Assembly: GCA_013203755.1 (NCBI GenBank)
Contig: JABMPI010000402.1
Coordinates: 1 to 5,906 of the forward strand
Direction: 5' to 3'
DNA: 5,906 nucleotides
Source of the DNA: Bacteroidota bacterium
GTDB lineage: Bacteria; Bacteroidota; Bacteroidia; Bacteroidales; Prolixibacteraceae
Position numbers and translations under genes: made by a program. Below the pieces are notes generated by a model. The model did not search any database. It saw nothing but the letters and a program-made list of their open reading frames with translations, and was not told the origin of the DNA. Shown here in pieces: positions 1 to 5,761 of the stretch (positions are counted from its first letter, which is position 1; each line of letters begins with the position of its first letter).

Positions 1-1
1 T

Positions 2-79
2 TATGGCGCCATCGATTCGGAGATGGGTGATAAAGCACATGCTTCTGTTGATAATATGTACAGTAAATTAGGAATTTAA
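2..79 (+). CDS. 3' end of an unidentified gene (partial, cut by window edge)
   Basis: An open frame enters from the left edge and ends at TAA 77-79. It gives 25 residues ending in NMYSKLGI, too few to assign a family. The stop lies only 14 bases before the ATG of the transketolase C-terminal subunit on the same strand, so the two are probably co-transcribed. In split transketolases the neighbour is often the N-terminal (TPP pyrophosphate-binding) subunit, which makes that the first hypothesis. However, the visible tail does not resemble the N-subunit C-termini I know, so another sugar-metabolism gene is equally possible. The missing start lies outside the window. Confidence 0.6.
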   Translation, partial: YGAIDSEMGDKAHASVDNMYSKLGI

Positions 80-93
80 GAAACAAGATACCA

Positions 94-1113
94 ATGAGTA
101 AAGAAGTAACCGGAACAACCTGGAATGTTTATGATGCAAATAAACTAACACAGGCCGAAATATATGGACAAGTATTATGCGAATTGGGAGACCAACACCC
201 TGAAATAGTTGGACTCACAGCCGACCTTGCCAAATCAACAAAAATAGGATTGTTTCAAGATAAATTTCCTGACCGATTTGTAAATGTTGGAATTGCTGAA
301 CAAAATTTATTTGGAATTGCAGCAGGAATGGCCAAAACCGGACTAATACCTGTGGTTTCAACAATGGCAGCATTTGCGTCGATGCGCGCTGCAGAGCAGG
401 TTCGTACAGATATCTGTTATCAAAATCTGAATGTAAAAATTATAGCCACACACGGTGGTGTTGCTTTCGCTTCGGCTGGTACAACACACCATGCAACCGA
501 AGATGTGGCAATTATGCGATCCTTCGCCAATATGACCGTTATCGTTCCTGCCGATGGAATTGAAACGGCAAATGCGGTAAGAGCTGCCATTGCCCATCAG
601 GGACCAGTTTATATTCGCATTGGTCGTGGTTTTGAACCCACTTTTTATAAAGACGAAGATTATGGTTTTGAAATTGGAAAAGCAGTAGAAGTTCGTGAAG
701 GTACCGACATTACAGTAATTGCAATGGGAATAACGGTTTTACAAGCTGCTGAAGCTGCCGATTTTTTAGCTAAAAACGATGGATTGAGTGTGAGAGTGCT
801 AAACATTCACACCCTAAAACCAATCGACAAAGAAGCGATTATGAAAGCCGTAACCGAAACCAGACGCATTTTAACAGTGGAAGAACATACTGTTATTGGC
901 GGTTTAGGATCTGCAGTTGCCGATGTTATTGCCGAAAGCGGGAAAGGTTGTGCATTTACCAAAGTTGGTTTGCAAGATGAATTTGCTGAAATTGGTTACC
1001 CGGAAGATTTATATTCGCACTACAAATTAGATGCCGACGGTATTATAGAAAAAGTACGCGAAATTATGGGGAAAGATTTCGAAGAGGACGATAACTGGGA
1101 CGACGAAGTATAA
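94..1113 (+). CDS. Transketolase, C-terminal subunit
   Basis: This 339-residue protein matches the C-terminal half of transketolase (Pyr domain plus C-terminal domain) encoded as a separate polypeptide. With an N-terminal subunit it would move two-carbon ketol units between sugar phosphates in the cytosolic pentose phosphate pathway. The Pyr domain spans about residues 15-180. VNVGIAEQNLFGIAAGMA (64-80 region) carries E69, in the position of the glutamate that activates the thiamine ring. THHATEDVAIMR (131-142) and IRIGRGFEP (175-182) are typical active-site and phosphate-side segments. The C-terminal domain runs from about 195, with VLNIHTLKPID, a TVEEHTVIGGLGSAV segment (261-275) and a closing EFAEIGYPEDLYSHY segment (296-310). 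The last residues, EEDDNWDDEV, form an unusually acidic tail. The ATG at 94 gives the expected N-terminus and lies 14 bases after the upstream stop. DXS and pyruvate dehydrogenase E1-beta are relatives, but length and motifs favour transketolase. Confidence 0.93.
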   Translation: MSKEVTGTTWNVYDANKLTQAEIYGQVLCELGDQHPEIVGLTADLAKSTKIGLFQDKFPDRFVNVGIAEQNLFGIAAGMAKTGLIPVVSTMAAFASMRAAEQVRTDICYQNLNVKIIATHGGVAFASAGTTHHATEDVAIMRSFANMTVIVPADGIETANAVRAAIAHQGPVYIRIGRGFEPTFYKDEDYGFEIGKAVEVREGTDITVIAMGITVLQAAEAADFLAKNDGLSVRVLNIHTLKPIDKEAIMKAVTETRRILTVEEHTVIGGLGSAVADVIAESGKGCAFTKVGLQDEFAEIGYPEDLYSHYKLDADGIIEKVREIMGKDFEEDDNWDDEV

Positions 1114-1124
1114 CCTTAATAAAT

Positions 1125-1211
1125 CTTTGAGAAACTCTGTGTATTCTTTGTGAATCTCTGTGTAACAGCTATTACACAAAGTACTTCAAAGAAGCACAAA
1201 GCAACACAGAG
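1125..1211. repeat. Imperfect palindrome of CTCTGTG/CTTTGTG words
   Basis: The gap between the transketolase subunit and the next gene is filled by short alternating words. CTTTGAG, CTCTGTGT, CTTTGTG and CTCTGTGTAA come first (1125-1164). Their reverse complements ACACAAAG, CAAAG, CACAAAG and ACACAGAG follow (1173-1211). The arms 1135-1164 and 1171-1211 can fold into an imperfect hairpin with a short loop near 1165-1170. Intergenic palindromes of this composition are scattered in many bacterial genomes, to my knowledge without an assigned function. Here it may also act as a partial transcription barrier after the transketolase gene. There is no T-run, so it is not a standard terminator. Confidence 0.7.
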
Positions 1212-1236
1212 AAAATCAAAACAATTCGAAATAGCT

Positions 1237-2013
1237 ATGATAGAAAATAAAGATTTATTAGTTGCTGAACTCAATATAAAAGCTGTTTTTCCGGTATTAA
1301 AGGTTTTGTTGAAAGACGATCCGAAAACCGCTGAAAAATTTAAAGGGGTTGATGCCAATGTAGTTTTTAGGGCAAAACACGAAGACGGATTTGTTGGTGC
1401 CAACCTTATTTTTAAAGATAGCGATTTGGTAGTTGAACCTGAACCTGTTGAAGTAGGTGATGTAATTTTCACTTTTGGAACGGTAGCTAAAATGAACACC
1501 TTTTTAAAAGGTGGAATTGCACTGCCCTCCATTAAAGGTTTTACCAATTTTAAATTGTTAACCAGCTTTATTTCAACCCTATTAATGCTAAAACTAATGA
1601 TGCCCAATGTTCGTCCTAAAGAGGATCATAAAAGGTATTTGAAAGTGAAACTGGCATTGTACATGGTTAGCACCGCATTAAGTAAATTGAATAAAAGTGG
1701 GCATAAAGAAATGCTGGAATGGACCAGCAGACAACCCGACCGTATTTACCAATTGTCTGTTAACGATACCGACATTGCAGTTTACTTTCGTGTAAAAGCA
1801 GGAAAAAGCAAAGCCGGCAGAGGAATGTATAAACGCAAGCGACCTTTTGTACACATGAAATTTAGTAGCGTTGACGGGGCATTAAAAGTACTTCTAAAAG
1901 ATGCGCCCTTTGTTGAAGCTGTTGACAAAAAATATGTTACGATAGAAGGCTCACCTGAGTATGCAAATAATCTCAACGATTTTATGATGACGATTCAGAG
2001 TTTGATAGCTTAG
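1237..2013 (+). CDS. Putative tandem SCP2-like (sterol-carrier-type) domain protein
   Basis: The product is 258 residues with no signal peptide, and I infer a cytosolic lipid- or hydrophobic-ligand-binding protein. Residues about 40-120 read like an SCP2 fold: VVFRAK strand, acidic strand-turn region, FTFGTVAKMNTFLKGG (the 'd..t...l..G' region), then ALPSIKGFTNFKLLTSF leading into a hydrophobic helix LLMLKLMM. Residues about 178-257 repeat the order: AVYFRVKAG, then MKFSSVDGALKVLLKD, then VTIEGSPEYANNLNDFMMTIQSLI. A charged linker (125-175) separates them. The frame stays open upstream to a GTG at 1150, but those 29 codons are the CTCTGTG palindrome translated, so ATG 1237 (MIENKDLL) is the better start. 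The neighbouring transketolase is on the same strand 123 bases upstream, and a functional link is not evident. The family call is from pattern only. The reading frame itself is secure. Confidence 0.55.
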   Translation: MIENKDLLVAELNIKAVFPVLKVLLKDDPKTAEKFKGVDANVVFRAKHEDGFVGANLIFKDSDLVVEPEPVEVGDVIFTFGTVAKMNTFLKGGIALPSIKGFTNFKLLTSFISTLLMLKLMMPNVRPKEDHKRYLKVKLALYMVSTALSKLNKSGHKEMLEWTSRQPDRIYQLSVNDTDIAVYFRVKAGKSKAGRGMYKRKRPFVHMKFSSVDGALKVLLKDAPFVEAVDKKYVTIEGSPEYANNLNDFMMTIQSLIA

Positions 2014-2014
2014 G

Positions 2015-2031
2015 TGTAGCTGCAAGCTACA
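2015..2031. repeat. Small perfect stem-loop after the SCP2-like gene
   Basis: TGTAGCT (2015-2021) and AGCTACA (2025-2031) pair perfectly around a 3-base loop, starting two bases after the TAG stop. No T-run follows, so it could be a weak transcript end or mRNA 3' stabiliser rather than a canonical terminator. The rest of the gap up to about 2200 shows no gene and no further structure that I can support. Confidence 0.4.
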
Positions 2032-2203
2032 AGCCGTGAGCTTTGTTATTCAGCGAGCAACTTCGAGTCACCCGCCGAATATTTAAAACCGCCTGCTATT
2101 TTATTATCTGGTTAACGACTAAAGCCCTTTCTTGTATTATTAATAAATAACCAAGCGAAAGCATGGCGCAAAATGAGATCTTCCCTCCCCATTTCTTCAT
2201 TTA

Positions 2204-2233
2204 TTGCCTAATAACATAATCTATCTATCTTTG
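2204..2233 (+). promoter_or_regulatory. Bacteroidota-type promoter for the Crp/Fnr gene
   Basis: TTG at 2204-2206 and TATCTTTG at 2226-2233 are separated by 19 bases. This fits the phylum's -33/-7 promoter pattern (TTG ... TAnnTTTG) exactly at the -7 element. Transcription would begin around 2237-2240, leaving a leader of about 20 bases before ATG 2258. The element lies inside what would be the coding region if the gene began at the upstream TTG, which is the main reason to reject that start. Confidence 0.65.
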
Positions 2234-2257
2234 CAGCAACCAAGTCCTTGTTTCTGT

Positions 2258-2824
2258 ATGAATGAAGCTTTAAAAAATCTATTTAAATCGTTAGCACCAT
2301 TTTCCGAAGAGGATTTAGAAACTGCCTCCCCTTTTTTTAAAATTGAAACCTTTCAGAAAAATGAATATTTTAGTAAAGCGGGCAGAATATCGGATAGAAT
2401 TGGATTTGTAGGCAGTGGTTTATTTCACTCTTTTTATACGATAAAAGGAAAAGAAACCACCACATATTTTCAGCCGCCAGGTACACTTGCCACAGCATTA
2501 GCGAGTTTTCTTCAAATGAAACCTGCACTGGAAAATATCCAGGCTCTTGAAACTTCTGAGTTAATTGTTATCGACCGAAAAAACCTCTTGAATTTGTACG
2601 ACGAAAATTGGAAATGGCAACAAGTAGGTCGTGTAATTACTGAGCAGTACTACATAATTATGGAGAAACGATTGATTGCACTTCAAAGCCAATCTGCCCA
2701 GGAACGCTACGAAAATTTTCTTTTGGAATATCCCGAATTGCTTAAATCTGTACCTCTTTATTACATCGCTTCCTTTTTGGGTATTTCGCCCGAAACCCTT
2801 AGCAGGATTCGAAAATCTAAATAG
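2258..2824 (+). CDS. Crp/Fnr-family transcriptional regulator
   Basis: This is a 188-residue one-component DNA-binding regulator. The N-terminal cyclic-nucleotide-binding-like beta-roll covers about residues 8-115: FKIETFQKNEYFSKAGRISDRIGFVGSGLFHSFY is the characteristic strand series with the conserved 'G' turns, followed by an acidic/aromatic FQPPGTLATA segment. A long dimerisation helix spans about 120-145 (VITEQYYIIMEKRLIAL). The 'SAQERYENFLLEYPELL' linker (146-162) is typical of Bacteroidota members. The helix-turn-helix is at 165-186, VPLYYIASFLGISPETLSRIRK, in which the LGISPETLSRIR recognition helix is standard. No cysteine cluster for a [4Fe-4S] centre is present, and the cAMP-contacting residues of E. 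coli CRP are not evident, so the ligand is unknown. ATG 2258 is preferred over the in-frame TTG 2204, which is part of the promoter. The target genes cannot be told from the window. Confidence 0.9.
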   Translation: MNEALKNLFKSLAPFSEEDLETASPFFKIETFQKNEYFSKAGRISDRIGFVGSGLFHSFYTIKGKETTTYFQPPGTLATALASFLQMKPALENIQALETSELIVIDRKNLLNLYDENWKWQQVGRVITEQYYIIMEKRLIALQSQSAQERYENFLLEYPELLKSVPLYYIASFLGISPETLSRIRKSK

Positions 2825-2948
2825 TCTTTGCAAGAAAACGCCAAATACTGCGTTACTCTTGTTTTTGAAACAGTCATTTACAAGAAGTAAACTCCTTGGG
2901 TTCAAAAACTTTGAAAGCCTTGTCTTTGACGTTTTCTTATCAAAGACT
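2823..2948. repeat. Nested inverted-repeat element of about 126 bp between convergent genes
   Basis: The outer arms are 2823-2845 (GTCTTTG, AAGAAAACG, CAAA blocks) and 2925-2948. They match in reverse complement except for one short C/AT difference and one substitution. Inside are a perfect 9-bp pair, GTTTTTGAA (2861-2869) with TTCAAAAAC (2901-2909), and a 5-bp hairpin TTTAC/GTAAA around 2877-2891. The left arm overlaps the last bases of the Crp/Fnr stop codon. The element could serve as a two-way transcription end for the convergent genes, or be a MITE-like or REP-like insertion. No clear target-site duplication is visible. Confidence 0.7.
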
Positions 2949-2995
2949 TAAAACTAGGTACTTTTCTTGCTGACACAAAATAGAATTATACTCAA

Positions 2996-3037
2996 ACTAA
3001 TTACTTACGACTAACTACTTACGACTTTCTACTAACT
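2996..3037. repeat. Three degenerate 14-bp tandem units
   Basis: ACTAATTACTTACG (2996-3009), ACTAACTACTTACG (3010-3023) and the degenerate ACTTTCTACTAACT (3024-3037) follow head to tail. The first two differ at one base. The third overlaps the TAG stop of the minus-strand beta-propeller gene, so the array abuts its 3' end. The function is unknown. Such short arrays can arise by replication slippage. Confidence 0.6.
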
Positions 3038-4322
3038 ACAAATTCACCAAATCCACACAAACCAGTTTCTCCATATCTCTAACCAAAAGTTTGCCATCGG
3101 CAAATGCCAACGGTGACCATGCCTGTGATTTTTTAGAATCGAAAAATGAAGCTTTCCCAACTTCTTTATATCCATCGGGCGAAGGTTCAATCAGATGAAT
3201 ATCACCATTTTTTCCATTCTGGTTAATAATTAATCCATCGATCATAATTAATCCTCCCAACTCAAAACCAGGGGCCGATTTTTTCTCCCAGGCAACTTTG
3301 CCATCCATGGTAATACAAGTCATTTGCAATGGATTTCCGGTACTATTTAAATAGATATGATTTTCAAAAATAACAGGGGGGTGCATTTTACTCCCTGCTT
3401 CGGTATTAAAAAATAACTCTTTAATGTTGAATAATTCGCCCTCTTTTGTAATTTCCAGCAAAACCGTAACCGGGTCGTATTTATCGTTGTATGCACATTC
3501 GGTTAGCAGTAATCTTTTATCATCGACAATTGTTGCCGGAGAAATACTGGCAAAAGAATTTAGCCCTTCGTATTTCCATAGTTCTTTTCCGGTATTTACC
3601 TCAAACGAAACTACTTCATCGGTACTTAAACTGTCGCCCTTTACACACGAACTAACCATAATAATCTGATCAACGCCACCATAATTTCCTAAAGTTGGTG
3701 AAACATGAAAACGGTAACCGGTTAGTCGTCGGCTCTCCCAAACTACTTCGCCTGTTAATTTATTAAAAGCTACCACACCTGCAGTTTCGCCTTGTGGGGC
3801 AACAATTACCAAATTGTTGTAAACTATAGGCGACAATGAGAATCCCCACATTTGAAGCTCTCCTCCATATTTTGTCAGCAAATTATGCGACCAAACCGAC
3901 TGGTGAGTCTTTTTGTCAACACAATGAATATGTCCACGTGGTCCAACAGTCCAAACATAATTTTCGTCTACGGTTGGCACCCCTCTCGATCCGGGATATT
4001 GTATTTCGCCTTTTGACTCGTATGTAAATCTCCACTTTTCTTGTCCGGTGGCTAAATCGAGACAACGTAAAATATCGGCCTCCCCTACTTCTCTATCCAA
4101 AAGAAAAACCTCGTCGCCGTAGGTACTGGCACCTCCGAAGCCGGAGCCCACTGCCGTTTCCCACAGTTTTGCGGGGCCATCGGCAGGCCAGATTCTTGTT
4201 ATCCCTGCTTCACTAATAGTAGCATTACGATCGGGGCCTAAATACTGATTCCAATTTTTTTGTTTTTCAGCACAAATACAAAAAATTGAAATTATAACAG
4301 GTAAGAATAATAGGTTTTTCAT
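3036..4322 (-). CDS. Exported PQQ-like beta-propeller repeat protein
   Basis: This 428-residue protein starts with a signal sequence: MKNLL, then a hydrophobic stretch to about residue 17, then AEKQK. Two cysteines (C15, C17) lie near the cleavage region, but neither sits in a good lipobox, so a soluble periplasmic product is as likely as a lipoprotein. After the signal comes the family hallmark W-x2-YLGPDRNATISEAGI...WPADGPAKLWE (24-55). Blade motifs with the D/N-x-TG-x-x-x-W pattern then recur: LDLATGQEKWRF (88-99), VDKKTHQSVW (135-144), FNKLTGEVVWES (186-197), FEVNTGKELWKY (240-251) and ITMDGKVAWEKK (337-348). The propeller probably binds a ligand or scaffolds proteins. Members of this type are not necessarily PQQ enzymes, and no dehydrogenase cofactor set is visible. 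BamB is a structural relative, but length and N-terminus differ. The gene stands alone on its strand, converging with the Crp/Fnr gene. Confidence 0.88.
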   Translation of the reverse strand: MKNLLFLPVIISIFCICAEKQKNWNQYLGPDRNATISEAGITRIWPADGPAKLWETAVGSGFGGASTYGDEVFLLDREVGEADILRCLDLATGQEKWRFTYESKGEIQYPGSRGVPTVDENYVWTVGPRGHIHCVDKKTHQSVWSHNLLTKYGGELQMWGFSLSPIVYNNLVIVAPQGETAGVVAFNKLTGEVVWESRRLTGYRFHVSPTLGNYGGVDQIIMVSSCVKGDSLSTDEVVSFEVNTGKELWKYEGLNSFASISPATIVDDKRLLLTECAYNDKYDPVTVLLEITKEGELFNIKELFFNTEAGSKMHPPVIFENHIYLNSTGNPLQMTCITMDGKVAWEKKSAPGFELGGLIMIDGLIINQNGKNGDIHLIEPSPDGYKEVGKASFFDSKKSQAWSPLAFADGKLLVRDMEKLVCVDLVNL

Positions 4323-4620
4323 TCGTTTAAATCTAAGTTAATAAATGGTATTCCAATCAAGTATATCCTAATCATAAAATAGTACTTCTCTACCCATGGA
4401 ACTCGCATGCGCAATTTAAACATGCTATTTTGTGTTTTGCTAGAACATCCTCGTTTCATAAACATAAAATCTATAATGTTGATTTTTCAAAAATAGGTAA
4501 AATTATTTATACAGGATAAAATGGAACTATCCAATGCTCAATAATTAAAGTAAACATTCCCTCTGATCCAGAACAATCGCATCGTTTGATTTTGAATCTA
4601 TAAAATTAACTGTAAAAGAA
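4323..4620. other. Gene-free stretch upstream of the propeller gene
   Basis: No credible coding region lies here on either strand. It should hold the minus-strand promoter of the propeller gene. The nearest match is CAAGTATA (4358-4365), read TATACTTG on the minus strand, one base off TAnnTTTG, but it has no good -33 partner. A perfect 8-bp palindrome CGCATGCG sits at 4404-4411. Short stop-bounded frames around 4540-4677 have no start codon and no recognisable domain. Confidence 0.5.
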
Positions 4621-4710
4621 GGCGATAAAAGTGCGCACCAGCAGAGGGCTCAATACTGGGTCGTTCCGACCGCATAAAGCCCTAGTTATTGGCGGTACGT
4701 GCTTTATTCC
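4621..4710. repeat. Long imperfect palindrome with three stacked stems
   Basis: The outer stem is AAAGTGCGCACC (4628-4639) with GGTACGTGCTTT (4694-4705). All positions pair except one C/A mismatch, counting two G-T wobbles. It extends outward through imperfect GGCGATA/TATTCC. The middle stem AGGGCT (4645-4650) pairs with AGCCCT (4678-4683). The inner stem GGTCG (4659-4663), loop TTC, pairs with CGACC (4667-4671). Asymmetric unpaired blocks separate the stems (4640-4644 against 4684-4693, and 4651-4658 against 4672-4677). The base composition is clearly more GC-rich than its flanks. It ends two bases before the stop codon of the minus-strand gene and so lies immediately 3' of that gene. It may be a dispersed repeat, an attC-like recombination site, or a structured transcript end. 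Confidence 0.75.
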
Positions 4711-4711
4711 G

Positions 4712-5125
4712 TTAAACTTGTTTCATTGCTTCAACAATTTTTTCATTTGTATATTTAACTCCTAACTTATCATTGTTATTGGTCAGTATATTTAAAAACT
4801 TTTGTATTCGTGCCTCGCTTGGATATTTGCCAAATTCCTTTTTAATCATCTCTTTGTACATATATCTCAAGGTTTTATTTCTTTTATGATAATGATATTT
4901 AATAAATTTAGCTTTTATCATTTGCCAAACTTGTAAATCAAACATTCCAATTAGAAATTTTGATTCATGAAGGTTGATTAGATTCTCCATTTTTGATAAA
5001 ACATCTGTGATACCAAAGAAAGTGTATGGAGTGTTTCTAATGTGTTTTTCTTTAGTATAGAATTGTATTATATATCTGTTAATTATAAAACAATATGGCT
5101 TGTCAATGACTTTATGAATATACAT
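4712..5125 (-). CDS. Small basic protein of unknown function
   Basis: I do not recognise this 137-residue protein. It is rich in Lys, Ile, Tyr and Asn, clearly basic, without a signal peptide or a convincing membrane helix, and probably mostly helical in its second half (residues 65-137). Visible segments include TPYTFFGITDVLSKMENLI (32-50), FDLQVWQMIKAKFIKYHYHKRNK (62-84) and EFGKYPSEARIQKFLNIL (97-114). ATG 5125 is the first usual start. The frame stays open for 19 codons further upstream, including a C-x-x-C, but has no start codon there and overlaps the end of the preceding membrane-protein frame. The ATG is 32 bases after that frame's stop at 5158, which suggests a two-gene operon. The stop is directly followed by the long palindrome. 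Base composition is more AT-rich than the transketolase region, consistent with acquired DNA. Confidence 0.55.
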   Translation of the reverse strand: MYIHKVIDKPYCFIINRYIIQFYTKEKHIRNTPYTFFGITDVLSKMENLINLHESKFLIGMFDLQVWQMIKAKFIKYHYHKRNKTLRYMYKEMIKKEFGKYPSEARIQKFLNILTNNNDKLGVKYTNEKIVEAMKQV

Positions 5126-5157
5126 GGGATTTGAGGTTTTTACTTTTTCTTCTGTTT

Positions 5158-5743
5158 TTATACATTGCTGGCAGTATGTCTTTTATTTTTCCATTTGTTA
5201 ATCAGCCAAGCGAACAAGAGGATTAAAATAACCAGCCAACTCAAAGTGGTGAACGCTCCTTTCATCTGTGTAAAGATGCTTGCTGTTTTTATCACTCCTG
5301 ACTACATTTGTTGGATTTGTTATCATCAACGTAATCATTATATTCTCAAAATAGTCAATGAACATAGCAATGAACGGCAGCATGAATAAATTTGAAAAGA
5401 CATGATTCTCATTGATCTTTATTAAATTAGATAACCGAATTATTAATGTACTTAAAAAGAGTGCAAGTAAAATGGGATATAGTATGTCAAGAAGAAATAG
5501 TTGTGGTAATAGATATAAATCGATTGTTGATTGATCTAAATTTCGAAGCATCATTGTAGCTTCTGATTGAGAATAACCGAAAGTTTTCAAATCAAACGCT
5601 TGAGTGCCAAATTTGGCATTAATCCGAGGAAAAGTAAATAACATCATTAACAATAAAACAGTATGAGAAAGTAAGAACAAACCTGTTATTCCTTTCTTTG
5701 ATGCCATTCTCTCCAACTTCTTGTGAATCTTTCTAAATGTCAT
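5158..5743 (-). pseudogene. Four-helix membrane protein, interrupted by a one-base frameshift
   Basis: From ATG 5743 the frame encodes an inner-membrane protein with helices at about residues 18-38, 76-104 and 116-141. It carries a FDLKTFGYSQSEATMML segment after helix 1 and PFIAMFIDYFENIMI in helix 3. After NPTNVV the frame becomes hydrophilic (ERSVHHFEL...) and stops at 5198. Removing one base between 5301 and 5286, most simply one A of the minus-strand AAAAA at 5290-5286, switches to TASIFTQMKGAF, a fourth helix TTLSWLVILILLFAWLI and a stop at 5158, for about 194 residues. The 'GYS...LL', 'D..EN' and 'as.fT..K' pattern recalls a widespread uncharacterised four-helix family, which supports the repaired reading. 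A GTG at 5776 would add 11 residues overlapping a repeat-like sequence, so ATG 5743 is preferred. It may be a real mutation, a sequencing error or, less likely, programmed frameshifting. The function is unknown. Confidence 0.65.
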
Positions 5744-5761
5744 TGATTTATTAGCGTTTAT

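Noticed and set aside
1150..1236. GTG-initiated N-terminal extension of the SCP2-like protein
   Set aside because: Its 29 codons are the CTCTGTG/CTTTGTG palindrome translated, and ATG 1237 gives a natural N-terminus.
1116..1607. Minus-strand open frame of 163 codons
   Set aside because: It lies opposite the repeat and the SCP2-like gene, and has no protein-like motif.
2561..2951. Open frames on both strands over the end of the Crp/Fnr gene
   Set aside because: They are out-of-frame readings of the helix-turn-helix region and the inverted-repeat element.
2996..3037. CRISPR-like array
   Set aside because: The units are only 14 bp, contiguous, and have no spacers.
4358..4365. TATACTTG on the minus strand as a promoter of the propeller gene
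   Set aside because: It is one base off the -7 consensus, and no TTG lies at the proper distance upstream.
4567..4677. Start-less plus-strand frame containing FESIKLTVKEGDKS before the palindrome
   Set aside because: It looks faintly protein-like and could be a gene remnant cut by the repeat, but it has no start codon, only 36 codons, and a third of it is the palindrome itself.
5165..5389. Plus-strand open frame of 74 codons
   Set aside because: It is antisense to the frameshifted membrane-protein gene, with no supporting signals.
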